DNA from: Hadarchaeum sp964343275
GTDB taxonomy: Archaea; Hadarchaeota; Hadarchaeia; Hadarchaeales; Hadarchaeaceae
Direction: 5' to 3'
Length of the DNA: 30,755 nucleotides
Assembly (NCBI GenBank): GCA_964343275.1
Contig: CAYFIY010000016.1
Span: 1 to 30,755, forward strand
The translations under genes were made by a program, and so were the position numbers. Positions 1-7,874 of the stretch are shown piece after piece. The notes under the pieces are model-generated. The model did no database searches. It saw nothing but the letters and a program-made list of their open reading frames with translations, and was not told the DNA's origin. How positions within the stretch are numbered: position 1 is the stretch's first letter; every line of letters starts with the position of its first letter.

Positions 1-168
1 AACCTTGGCATCGGCTGCTTGAGCCGCTCGTGCCGTAGCTTCGACCGCTCTCCAGTCAGATTTGGTGTCAGCGGTGATAAGGAAACTCTCACCTGGTTTC
101 AATTTGAATAATTCCCGTACAACAACATCGGCTGCTTTCGCCAATTCCAATTCTAAATAATCTGGCAT
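1..168 (-). CDS. M29-type aminopeptidase-like protein, N-terminal fragment
   Basis: The first 56 codons of a gene that runs off the left edge of the window. The start is ATG at 168, with an AT-rich box at 191-200 on the same strand, so the transcript is probably leaderless. The visible part (MPDYLELELAKAAD, then LFKLKPGESFLITADT) resembles the N-terminal region of the M29 aminopeptidase/COG2309 family, which begins with a helix followed by a KPGE-x-V/L-L-I strand. Family members are metallopeptidases, but the same fold also includes 2,5-dihydroxypyridine dioxygenase (NicX), which is of interest beside the molybdenum hydroxylase and enamidase genes. The metal-binding residues would lie outside the window, so neither function can be checked here. 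The family assignment rests on a short stretch and is tentative. Confidence 0.5.
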   Translation of the reverse strand, partial: MPDYLELELAKAADVVVRELFKLKPGESFLITADTKSDWRAVEATARAAQAADAKV

Positions 169-190
169 ATTTTTGTTTTTACTTAGCTCT

Positions 191-200
191 TTATAAAAAT
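191..200 (-). promoter_or_regulatory. TATA box of the M29-like gene
   Basis: ATTTTTATAA read on the minus strand, centred about 27 bases before the ATG at 168. This is the spacing expected for an archaeal promoter giving a leaderless mRNA. It is a sequence-only call. Confidence 0.4.
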
Positions 201-410
201 ATCGTCCAATGATCATGCCGAGAATAGGAAAAATCCGCGCAATAATTTTAAATTTTTTTATTTCTTGCCATGACAAACGGCCGTAAATCGCCCCCAGTCA
301 AGACTTAGCGATGATTTCAAATGACATTATTACTGCATAAAGTGGCGGATTGGAATTAATAAGAAATATAAGCATGGATTATCACTATGTGGTTAATTTA
401 AAACAAACAG

Positions 411-424
411 AAAAGCTTTTAAAT
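411..424 (+). promoter_or_regulatory. BRE/TATA promoter of the BMP protein gene
   Basis: AAAAGCTTTTAAAT matches the archaeal BRE plus TATA pattern. It lies about 30 bases before the ATG at 451, so transcription would start at or just before that ATG. A nearly identical box (AAAAGCTTTAAAT) precedes the molybdenum hydroxylase small subunit at 4451-4463 on the other strand. Confidence 0.5.
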
Positions 425-450
425 TGATTTTACATATACTAATTGAGATT

Positions 451-1473
451 ATGCGAACGAATACCATCTTGGGTATTGCGATAATAGTTGCAATAGTAGT
501 TGTCGGAGCCGCTATTGTTTTTCAAATGGGAACTCCCCAGACTGAGGACAGGATGAAAGGAGCTATTTTGACAGGTTTACCAGTTACCTGGGATTGGGGT
601 CTCATGGGTTTAGAATCATTTAAGGAGTTTGACAAGATTTATGATGGTGTAATTGATTGGGATTTTACAGAACTTATTCCATTTTCTGAAATGTCCATGG
701 CTACCCGAGAGAAAATTACGAATGGGGCTGACATAATCAATTCGTGGGGAGGAGAGTGGGTCCCGCCAGCGCTCGAAGTAGCGCCCGAGTTCCCAGACGT
801 AAACTTTATTGTTTTTGGGGTGATGGGTCCTGTTGACTTTCCACCAAATGTAAATTATATCGACACAAACTTATACCAAGGTGATTATCTAGAGGGATTA
901 ATAGCAGGTTCATTAACTAAAACCAATAAGATAGGTATGATCATTGGAGAAGAATACCCGAAAGTTACCAGAATGTATGAAGCATTCAAAGCCGGAGTAA
1001 GAGAGGTTAACCCCAATGTGGAATTTTCCTTCACAGCCCTAGGAAGTTGGGTCGACTCTAGCGGGGCCAGATTAGCGACAGTATCTATGGTTGATACTGG
1101 TGTTGATTTCATCTGGCTATATGCGGATGTGGCGGAACTTGGAGCTTTTAGAGCTGCTACCGAACTCGGAGTTATGGTTACCTCTTCATTTAAGGATAAA
1201 CATGGTTTATTCCCAGATATTATGGTGACTTCTAACCTATGCGTTCCAATTCAGGGCCATAAACTGATTATAGACACGATATTGGACGGTACATGGGAAG
1301 CTGGAAAAGAATGGGATATAGGGATACACACAGGGGAGCAATGGTTAGCTCCTTATTATCAATTCGACGAAATGATACCGGCAGATATTAAGAATCTGGT
1401 TGAGGAGAGATTCCAAGCTATCAAAGATGGTACTTTTGCAGTTCCTGAAATATTTGAACGCACGGAGATGTAA
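451..1473 (+). CDS. BMP-family (PnrA-like) substrate-binding lipoprotein-type protein
   Basis: A 340-residue protein with one N-terminal hydrophobic segment (about residues 5-25), then a periplasmic-binding-type domain with BMP-family landmarks: YLEGLIAGSLTKTNKIGMI (about residues 145-165), AFKAGVREVNPNV, and GSWVDSSGARL. BMP/PnrA proteins bind nucleosides or related small ligands for ABC importers, and some act as sensors. I see no lipobox cysteine, so it is probably held by the N-terminal segment. I chose ATG 451 over the in-frame TTG 424 because the promoter box at 411-424 would overlap the earlier start. No permease or ATPase gene follows; the next gene is convergent. Location beside amidohydrolases and a molybdenum hydroxylase suggests an N-heterocycle or nucleoside-like ligand, which is inference. 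Confidence 0.8.
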   Translation: MRTNTILGIAIIVAIVVVGAAIVFQMGTPQTEDRMKGAILTGLPVTWDWGLMGLESFKEFDKIYDGVIDWDFTELIPFSEMSMATREKITNGADIINSWGGEWVPPALEVAPEFPDVNFIVFGVMGPVDFPPNVNYIDTNLYQGDYLEGLIAGSLTKTNKIGMIIGEEYPKVTRMYEAFKAGVREVNPNVEFSFTALGSWVDSSGARLATVSMVDTGVDFIWLYADVAELGAFRAATELGVMVTSSFKDKHGLFPDIMVTSNLCVPIQGHKLIIDTILDGTWEAGKEWDIGIHTGEQWLAPYYQFDEMIPADIKNLVEERFQAIKDGTFAVPEIFERTEM

Positions 1474-1678
1474 GTAGGGGCACAACTACAGAAATGTGAG
1501 TTTTGTTCAAACTTTTTAGCCAGACAGAAGTTAGTTGTGAAGCAGCCCCGAAACAAAAACTGGGGATAGAAAGTTACCTCATTTTTTAATCGGCTCTACG
1601 GTCCATACAACTCGATTTAAATATCTGCGTATGTAAATGTTTCTCTAATTAGTAGTTGCCAAGCGTTTTAGATTAACG

Positions 1679-3943
1679 TCACCCTATTTTGATGGCTTTT
1701 AGGATTTTATTCTTGGTGATGGGAAGTTCCTTTATTCTGAGCCCAGTAGCATTATATACAGCATTAGCTATAGTCGCCCCGATGGAAACCATACAATTCT
1801 CCGAGCAACCCTTCGCTCCAAATGGTCCTGTGGGCTCCATTGATTCTACATATATTACATCAACATCAGGTATGTCCACTGGACTAGTCATTTTATATCC
1901 CTTCAGGTCTGTATTCAAAAGTTTTCCTGTAGAGTGGTCTATAATTTGTTCTTCCGTAATGGCATAACCTAGACCCTGCCCGATAAGTCCTCCCTCAATC
2001 TGTCCTCTAGCGCCGAATGGATTTATCACTTTGCCTAGGTCGTTAGGGCTAACGAGTCTCAGAACCTTTAGCTCCCCTGTATTCATATCTACTTCCACTT
2101 CAGCAAAATTAGCTCCGAATGAAGGCGCGTTGTATACTGGTTCAACGGTAGCTTCTCCAATGATGGCTTCAGGCTCTTTCCCGAACGTGGCGAAATTAAC
2201 AGCGTTGGTTATACTTACATTAATACTAGGGTTAGATTTAACAAATATGGTTCGGTCTTTGATATCTAGATCTTCCTTAGATACGCGAAGTTTCTCGGAC
2301 GCACAATTAAGTAACCGCTCACGAGCCCTCAAAGCTGCAAGTTTAACAGCATTGCCACCCACGTAAGTTACTCGGCTTGCATGAGTCCCCTTATCGTAAG
2401 GAGCAGAAGATGTATCTAAAGTGCAGGTTACTATATCATCCAAGGGCATGCCCAACACTTCTGCTGCTATCATCGCCAAGGTCGTTCTTGCTCCCATACC
2501 CATATCAGAGATACCGTGAAGTAAGTTAACGGTACCGTTTTCGTTGAATTTCACAATAGCCGATGCGAACTCTGGTAAAGCAGGTTTCGTCCCGGAACAA
2601 AGCGTAAAAATAGCCATCCCGACACCACGTCGCTTTACCCCCTGCTTTCCGTTCTTTCTCTTATTCAACCAACCTATGGCCTCAGCACCCTTTTCAATAC
2701 ACTCTTGGAGGCCGCAGCTTCTAATGACCTCATCTATCAATGGATCAGTATCTCCTTGATGCGGTATGTTCTTGAGTCTGATTTCAATTGGGTCCATGCT
2801 AAGTTCTTTGGCGATCATGTCCACTTGAGATTCAACGGCAAAATTCACTTGAGGTGTGCCGTATCCTCGAAATGCTCCAGCAACAGGGATATTTGTGTAT
2901 ATACAATAACCCTTCAAATCTAGATTGGGGCATTTGTACAAGGAAAAAAATTCCCATGCGCCATAGTCTAGGACAGCAAGTCCACATGACGCATAGGCGC
3001 CAGTGTTATAGATCATTCTGCACTGTCTCGCGGTAAAAGTTCCATCCTTTTTTACACCAGTCTTCAAGTAGACCATCCCAGAGTGTCTGGTTCTCGATGC
3101 GTAGAACATTTCTTCGCAGTGAAATATGATTTTTACTGGTTTTCCCGTTCTCAAGGCAAGGAGGGCAACTATTTGTTCTGAGACCATGTCTTGTTTTGAC
3201 CCGAAGGAACCTCCTATATTGGGTACTATAACCCGGACCTTATTCAGCTGGATATCTAACAGCTTAGATAGTTTCGTTCTTACAAGAAACGGTGTTTGGG
3301 TTGAAGTCCAGATAGTTAAATTTCCCACCTCATCGAAGCCCGCTACACTAACATGAGGCTCCAAAGGGAGCGAGTGTTGTATCGGCAACTTGTACTTGTC
3401 CTCAAATACAAAATCAGCCTCTTTGAACCCCTTAGCAATATCACCCACCGATAAGGGAATTTCACCAGTTATATTACCCGATTCATGAACTTTCGGTGCC
3501 TCTGGCTTCATTGCCTGTTCGGGGTCAAACACAGCAGGAAGGAGTTCATACTCTACCTCTATTAAATTCAACGCTTTCTCGGCGATCTCCTCACTTTCAG
3601 CAGCCACAAAAGCTACCTGATCCCCTACGAAGCGAACGTACTCGTCTAGTATATATTGGTCATATACGAACGTCTGCGGATTGGGGGGATTCTTTTCCGC
3701 AGTATTATACTTTATTCTAGGGACATTTTTCCATGTTAAGACAGTTTCTACGCCCTCTAATTTCTCAGCCTCGGTAGCATCTATTTTCACAATTCGTGCG
3801 TGTGGGTGTGGACTTCGAAGAACTTTGGCATAAAGCATCCCTGGAAGGTAAATGTCAGCTGTGTAGATGGCCTTTCCCGTTACTATAGCTGGACCATATG
3901 GCCAAGGTAACTTTTTTCCAATCGTTGTAAGCTCGCTACTCAT
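1679..3943 (-). CDS. Molybdenum hydroxylase large (molybdopterin) subunit, xanthine dehydrogenase family
   Basis: A 754-residue catalytic subunit of the xanthine dehydrogenase/aldehyde oxidase family, the normal length. It begins with the a/b-hammerhead region (TGKAIYTADIYLPGMLYAKV, about residues 23-42). Cofactor motifs follow: GGSFGSKQ, AFRGYGTPQ and, near the C-terminus, GPFGAKGCSEN, where the Glu sits at the catalytic base position of the usual GAKGxGE. AFRGYG is of the hydroxylase type, not the CO dehydrogenase AYRCSF type. The ATG at 3943 begins two bases after the stop of the iron-sulfur subunit gene, and GGAAG lies upstream, so the two are co-translated. Such enzymes hydroxylate electron-poor carbons of N-heterocycles or aldehydes. 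The enamidase-like neighbour suggests a nicotinate-like ring, but sequence alone does not fix the substrate. Confidence 0.9.
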   Translation of the reverse strand: MSSELTTIGKKLPWPYGPAIVTGKAIYTADIYLPGMLYAKVLRSPHPHARIVKIDATEAEKLEGVETVLTWKNVPRIKYNTAEKNPPNPQTFVYDQYILDEYVRFVGDQVAFVAAESEEIAEKALNLIEVEYELLPAVFDPEQAMKPEAPKVHESGNITGEIPLSVGDIAKGFKEADFVFEDKYKLPIQHSLPLEPHVSVAGFDEVGNLTIWTSTQTPFLVRTKLSKLLDIQLNKVRVIVPNIGGSFGSKQDMVSEQIVALLALRTGKPVKIIFHCEEMFYASRTRHSGMVYLKTGVKKDGTFTARQCRMIYNTGAYASCGLAVLDYGAWEFFSLYKCPNLDLKGYCIYTNIPVAGAFRGYGTPQVNFAVESQVDMIAKELSMDPIEIRLKNIPHQGDTDPLIDEVIRSCGLQECIEKGAEAIGWLNKRKNGKQGVKRRGVGMAIFTLCSGTKPALPEFASAIVKFNENGTVNLLHGISDMGMGARTTLAMIAAEVLGMPLDDIVTCTLDTSSAPYDKGTHASRVTYVGGNAVKLAALRARERLLNCASEKLRVSKEDLDIKDRTIFVKSNPSINVSITNAVNFATFGKEPEAIIGEATVEPVYNAPSFGANFAEVEVDMNTGELKVLRLVSPNDLGKVINPFGARGQIEGGLIGQGLGYAITEEQIIDHSTGKLLNTDLKGYKMTSPVDIPDVDVIYVESMEPTGPFGAKGCSENCMVSIGATIANAVYNATGLRIKELPITKNKILKAIKIG

Positions 3944-3945
3944 CG

Positions 3946-4422
3946 TCAACCCGCTTCCCTTAAATTTTTGGCTGCGTCCATGATTGCCTCTATCATTACA
4001 GGATAGGCGCCACAGCGGCATAAATTTCCCTTAATAGCATTTTTTACATCCGTTTTTGAGGGAGCGTTATTCTTATCCAGTAAAGCTTTAGCTGAAATTA
4101 TAACGCCCGGAACGCAGTAACCACATTGAAAGGCGTTGTGTTTAATGAAGGCTTCTTGTAGAGGGTGCAGTTTACCATTTTCCGCCAATCCTTCGATGGT
4201 GATTATCTTTTTTCCATCAACGTTAGAAGCTGGGATGAGGCAGGAATTGACCGGAGTTCCATCGATTAGCACCTTGCACGCTCCACAATGTCCCACCATA
4301 CAAGCTTGTTTAACTCCCAATAACCCAAATTTTTCTCTTATAACTTTCAGAAGCGTCCAGTCTGGTTCAACTTCCAACCAACGCCTTTTACCGTTTATTT
4401 GCAATAGAATTTTCCTGGTCAT
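3946..4422 (-). CDS. Molybdenum hydroxylase small subunit with two [2Fe-2S] clusters
   Basis: A 158-residue iron-sulfur subunit. The N-terminal plant-ferredoxin-type cluster is bound by ACMVGHCGACKVLIDG plus a later Cys in NSCL (about residues 41-62). The C-terminal helical domain has QCGYCVPG and NLCRCGAY, the CxxC/CxC set of the second cluster, with the Gln that contacts the molybdopterin cytosine dinucleotide in relatives. Start ATG 4422 has GGAAA just upstream. It lies first in a two-gene operon with the large subunit. No FAD-binding (CoxM-type) subunit is present, so electrons must leave through another carrier. FAD-less pairs of this kind are known for nicotinate hydroxylase NicAB and isoquinoline oxidoreductase IorAB. 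It should act in the cytoplasm. Confidence 0.92.
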   Translation of the reverse strand: MTRKILLQINGKRRWLEVEPDWTLLKVIREKFGLLGVKQACMVGHCGACKVLIDGTPVNSCLIPASNVDGKKIITIEGLAENGKLHPLQEAFIKHNAFQCGYCVPGVIISAKALLDKNNAPSKTDVKNAIKGNLCRCGAYPVMIEAIMDAAKNLREAG

Positions 4423-4450
4423 TTATTTCCTTTATTTTTTAGTGGAAGAG

Positions 4451-4463
4451 ATTTAAAGCTTTT
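4451..4463 (-). promoter_or_regulatory. BRE/TATA promoter of the molybdenum hydroxylase operon
   Basis: AAAAGCTTTAAAT on the minus strand, about 29 bases before the ATG at 4422. The predicted transcript start leaves only a few leader bases, which include GGAAA. Confidence 0.5.
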
Positions 4464-4548
4464 ACTCGTAGATTGATTTTGTCGTGAGTTCGAGATTATT
4501 GAATTTCCAGACGTTCATCTTTGTTCGTAGCAGGCTGTACAAGGCGTC

Positions 4549-4677
4549 TTAAACCGCCATGGGCACTGGAGCCGAGTTTGTGCGATCGTGGTGTTCGTTG
4601 TGATGGGATGCAAACTGACCACTGACGGCAAGTATTTTACCCCGGTCGCAGCGCAGAACCTGAGTCTTATCGCGCAT
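4549..4677 (-). CDS. Possible small protein, 42 residues, doubtful
   Basis: A short reading frame (MRDKTQVLRCDRGK at its start) with an unusually strong GGAGGG site directly before its ATG. It is rich in His and Arg and matches no family I know. It lies in a GC-rich patch of the divergent region. The ribosome-binding site is the only positive evidence; codon use cannot be judged at this length. It may be chance or the remnant of a longer gene. Confidence 0.18.
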   Translation of the reverse strand: MRDKTQVLRCDRGKILAVSGQFASHHNEHHDRTNSAPVPMAV

Positions 4678-4740
4678 TTCCCTCCTAAAAACATTATTTT
4701 AGTTATCATAAGGACTTTAGACAACCTAAGTAAAACCGAA

Positions 4741-4752
4741 AAATATATATAA
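4741..4752 (+). promoter_or_regulatory. TATA box of the enamidase-like gene
   Basis: AAATATATATAA lies about 25 bases before position 4772, where transcription should start. The ATG at 4826 would then have a leader of about 50 bases carrying AAAGGAG. Confidence 0.45.
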
Positions 4753-4776
4753 CCTAAATTTAATTAAAAATTTGGG
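4753..4776. repeat. Inverted repeat overlapping the predicted transcript start, operator candidate
   Basis: Arms CCTAAATTT (4753-4761) and AAATTTGGG (4768-4776) pair at 8 of 9 positions around a six-base AT spacer. It lies directly downstream of the TATA box, where archaeal repressors commonly bind. A similar half-site, CCTAAAATT, occurs at 28686-28694 in the promoter of the MtmB-like genes. Confidence 0.35.
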
Positions 4777-4825
4777 TGTTAAAATCATTGAGAAGAATTT
4801 AGGAAAGACTAGTGTTAAAGGAGAA

Positions 4826-6172
4826 ATGTTAATAAAAAATATAGGAAGCCTTTGGTCAGGTGACATAAATAAACCAATTCTTGATGCCGATTCTATTCGC
4901 ATCGTTGATGGCAAAATAGATGAAGTAGGTAATGGACTCAATACCGCTAGTGAAAACACAGTGATTGATGCTATGGGATTGACCATAGCTCCAGGTTTAA
5001 TCGATTCACATACCCACATGGCTATCAGCGGATACAACTACTATACCGGAAATACTACTTGGATGGAGGACGCATTCAACGGCGGAGTTACAACAATGAT
5101 TGATGAGGGATGTGTTTGTGAGATATGGGGTAGGCCAACAGATGGACCCGGTATCAGGGCACTTTCTATACTACTTAGGAAGACAATGGCAGCTCATAGA
5201 GCAGGCGGGGGTCTGAAGGCTCATGGAGGTTCAGTTGTACTAGAACGTGGTTTAACCGAGGATGATTTCGAAGCAATGGCAAAAGAAGGAGTTTGGCTTG
5301 TCGCTGAACTTGGAGGCGGTGGGCTTTGGAAACCTGAGGAGATAGGGCCTCTCTGCAAAATTGCTAGAAAATATGGATTCAAGATTGCTGAGCATTTGGG
5401 TGGTCAAGCCATTCCTGGCGGTGCTTCGTGCGCTAAGGACATATTTTATGAATGGCATGATGCCCTGGGTGAGGAAGGCGATGTTGCTGTCCACGTTAAT
5501 GGGGGTCCAACCGCTCCTCCATTTGAAGACATGTGCGAATTGATTGACAATACTAACAAAATGATGATTGAAACAATTTTCAATGGGAACGTGACCGCGG
5601 AAAAAAAGACAATAAAATATCTATATGAAAAAGAAGGCCTAAAACGATTTTTAATGGGGACTGATAGTCCGGTTGGTTTGAGTACTAACTCTCCCGTAGC
5701 AGTATTGCGAGTTATTTCACGAGTATCATCACTTTGTGAAATACCTGCTGAAGAAGTTATTTGCGGAGCGACGGGCAATGCAGGCCGAGTTTGGGAGCTG
5801 AATACTGGCATTATCGAAAAGGGTCGTGAAGCAGATATTATTGCATTAGCGGATCCAGTAGGGTCAAGTGGCAAAAATGCTAAAGAAGTTATTGAACTTG
5901 GCGACTTTGCTAGCATATGTCTCACAATTGTGGATGGAGAAATAGTCTCATATAGGGCGGGACATACTCCGAACTGTATAAAATGCGTCAAGGTCGACGA
6001 TAAGGAAATGAGGTTTCCACAGAAATTTTATGCGTGGACTGCAGGTCCATCGTGGAATCCATACCACCCACGGGAAACTGAACCGGGATATGCAGGGACT
6101 CTATATGATCTTGGCGGACTAGACAAAATGTTGAAGAGGACGGATTTAAAACGGAACTATAACTATCCATAA
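4826..6172 (+). CDS. Enamidase-like amidohydrolase
   Basis: A 448-residue amidohydrolase. From memory it resembles enamidase of the Eubacterium barkeri nicotinate pathway along its whole length: MLIKNIGSLWSGDI at the start, then FNGGVTTMI, HGGSVVLERGLTEDDFEAM, KEGVWLVAELG and VHVNGGPTAPP. Enamidase opens 1,4,5,6-tetrahydro-6-oxonicotinate and releases ammonia to give 2-formylglutarate. Metal-site residues are present: DSHTH (HxH), AEHLGG, AVHVNGG and GTDSP (Asp). About 50 residues follow the usual family end, including CIKC and several Trp/Tyr, which I do not recall in enamidase. I chose ATG 4826 over TTG 4772 because AAAGGAG precedes it and it matches the family start. It lies divergent to the molybdenum hydroxylase, as expected for consecutive steps of ring hydroxylation and opening. 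The true substrate may be another cyclic enamide or lactam. Confidence 0.8.
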   Translation: MLIKNIGSLWSGDINKPILDADSIRIVDGKIDEVGNGLNTASENTVIDAMGLTIAPGLIDSHTHMAISGYNYYTGNTTWMEDAFNGGVTTMIDEGCVCEIWGRPTDGPGIRALSILLRKTMAAHRAGGGLKAHGGSVVLERGLTEDDFEAMAKEGVWLVAELGGGGLWKPEEIGPLCKIARKYGFKIAEHLGGQAIPGGASCAKDIFYEWHDALGEEGDVAVHVNGGPTAPPFEDMCELIDNTNKMMIETIFNGNVTAEKKTIKYLYEKEGLKRFLMGTDSPVGLSTNSPVAVLRVISRVSSLCEIPAEEVICGATGNAGRVWELNTGIIEKGREADIIALADPVGSSGKNAKEVIELGDFASICLTIVDGEIVSYRAGHTPNCIKCVKVDDKEMRFPQKFYAWTAGPSWNPYHPRETEPGYAGTLYDLGGLDKMLKRTDLKRNYNYP

Positions 6173-6221
6173 AGTTCTGAAAAAGACTAACTGTTGAAAA
6201 GATTAAAGGAGTGTAAATATA

Positions 6222-7592
6222 ATGGCTGATATTTTCATAACGAATGGTATAGTAGTTACGATGGACAAGGAATCGAGGATTATTAAAAATGGGGCAGTAG
6301 CGATCGAAGGAAATAAGATTATTGCGGTTGGTAAAACTAATGAATTAAACGAATATTCTAATTCAGATAATGTCATAGATGCTTCTAAAAAAATAGTTTT
6401 ACCAGGTCTAATAGATGCTCACACGCATCATTGTGAGATTTTCGCTCGGACGATGTCTCATGATAAAGATCTTTACGACTGGCTTGAAAATATTGTCGTT
6501 CCAATGATGAATTCAATGACTCTCGACGATTGGCGATTAGCAAACGAGTTAGGGAATCTTGAAAACATCAAGATGGGAACAACTTACGTCGTAGAGAGTT
6601 ATTATGCTCCAAAAAATATAAACCCAGACCAGGTGATGTGTGAAACTTTTGAGCAAAGTGGATTAAGGGTAGATCTAGCGAGAGGCTATTTCGAGATCAA
6701 AGCCTTCGAAGAGTTCTTAGAGCCAAAAGACGTTATTTTGAAAAAAGCTGAAAATTTAATAAAAACTTGGCACGAAAAAGCTAATGACCGAGTAAGAATA
6801 GCTATAGGGCCACTTTTGCCGTGGACATTTACGCCAGAATTGCTGAAAGAAACGCGTAGACTGGCTGACGAATATAATAAGGTTAGAATTCATCTCCATG
6901 CCGCTGAAACAAAACAGGACGTAGAGATTATCAAAAAGGAATGGGGTAAAAGCACTATGGAGTTCCTAGCTGATAACGGGATAGTTGGCCCTGATGTCGC
7001 ATTGGCTCATTCTATATGGATGTCTGACGCGGAAATTCAAATGCTTAAGAAGACTCAAACTCGCCCCATATATTTGCCAACTGCGGATATGTATTTGGCA
7101 GATGGAGTACCACCGATAGGGAAATGGATAAAATCGGGAACTGAAATAGCTTTGGGAAGTGATGGTGAAGGAAGCAACGGTACACAAGATATGTTCGAGA
7201 CTCTTAAGATGGCTGCATGTCTGGCAAAAGCCAGTACTCTTGATGTAAGTATTATACCCATCGATAAAGTTTTTAGAATGGCCACTATCGAGAACGCCAA
7301 ATCCATGGGTGTAGAAAATGAAGTGGGATCCATAGAGGTCGGTAAGAAAGCAGATATTATCACAGTCGATCTTCTCACACCAAATGTTGTTCCAGTCTAT
7401 AACGTTATATCGGCTTTAATATATAGTGCAAATGGAAACTGTGTGGAGGACACTATTATCGATGGAAAGATCGTAATGGAGAACCGTGAAGTGAAGACCC
7501 TTAACGAGTCTAAAATAATTGAAAAAGCTCAAGTAGCTGCAGAAAGATGTGCGGAGAAAGCCGGCATTCCATATATCGGGTTATACCAATAA
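6222..7592 (+). CDS. Amidohydrolase of the SAH deaminase / chlorohydrolase group, atypical
   Basis: A 456-residue member of COG0402, which includes S-adenosylhomocysteine/MTA deaminases, guanine deaminase and the triazine hydrolases AtzA and TrzN. Visible metal-site motifs are DAHTHHCE (about residues 65-72), HLHAAET, ALAHSIW and LGSDGEGSNGTQDMF. The segment where relatives have H-C/N-P-x-S-N reads RPIYLPTADMYLADG, so the usual His and the SN pair are absent. That should change the substrate pocket. Start ATG 6222 follows AAAGGAGTG by about eight bases. It lies 49 bases after the enamidase gene on the same strand, so the two probably form an operon. It hydrolyses a C-N or similar bond of a heterocycle, probably releasing ammonia or an amine; the substrate is unknown. 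Confidence 0.8.
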   Translation: MADIFITNGIVVTMDKESRIIKNGAVAIEGNKIIAVGKTNELNEYSNSDNVIDASKKIVLPGLIDAHTHHCEIFARTMSHDKDLYDWLENIVVPMMNSMTLDDWRLANELGNLENIKMGTTYVVESYYAPKNINPDQVMCETFEQSGLRVDLARGYFEIKAFEEFLEPKDVILKKAENLIKTWHEKANDRVRIAIGPLLPWTFTPELLKETRRLADEYNKVRIHLHAAETKQDVEIIKKEWGKSTMEFLADNGIVGPDVALAHSIWMSDAEIQMLKKTQTRPIYLPTADMYLADGVPPIGKWIKSGTEIALGSDGEGSNGTQDMFETLKMAACLAKASTLDVSIIPIDKVFRMATIENAKSMGVENEVGSIEVGKKADIITVDLLTPNVVPVYNVISALIYSANGNCVEDTIIDGKIVMENREVKTLNESKIIEKAQVAAERCAEKAGIPYIGLYQ

Positions 7593-7874
7593 TTAGGATT
7601 TATAGGTTTTTTGGGCGCTTGATCTTTATATTTTAGTTTTCAGTCAAGTTTTGAATCCCTCTTCTCTATCGACCGTGATCATTTAGGAATAGATGGCGCT
7701 AGTACTTGTTGTATCTGGAATGTAGTATGGCTGTGAAGTCCCCTACTGTTTCTAATACTTTTCATGCGAGATTACCGAGTGGGGCCATAACCTCACATAA
7801 TCATTTCAGCTTCGGCAGAGGTTTCTTGATATTAGTTAATTTTTACATCGACAAGGCCAATAAATGGGTAGGTG

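Larger units (their letters stand above)
4423..4825. other. Divergent intergenic region, molybdenum hydroxylase / enamidase
   Basis: A 403-base gap between divergent genes. It contains a minus-strand BRE/TATA box at 4451-4463, a plus-strand TATA box at 4741-4752, and an inverted repeat at 4753-4776. The middle part (about 4500-4690) is clearly more GC-rich than its flanks. It holds only a doubtful 42-codon minus-strand reading frame and may be a remnant of something inserted or lost. I found no tRNA-like fold. Confidence 0.5.

Noticed and set aside
1474..1678. Possible small gene or terminator between the BMP gene and the Mo hydroxylase
   Set aside because: The T-rich tracts would suit ends of two convergent genes, but I could not find a convincing hairpin or reading frame.
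4480..4520. tRNA T-arm-like sequence (GAGTTCGAGATT)
   Set aside because: The flanking bases do not form the required five-base stem and no anticodon or acceptor arm fits.
4515..4724. Minus-strand frame of 69 codons in the divergent region
   Set aside because: It has no ribosome-binding site and odd composition; the overlapping 42-codon frame with GGAGGG is the better, though still weak, candidate.
5446..5991. Long minus-strand frame opposite the enamidase-like gene
   Set aside because: The plus strand encodes a clear, full-length amidohydrolase; the opposite frame is a shadow. The same holds for other antisense frames over aro, pckG and elp3 genes.
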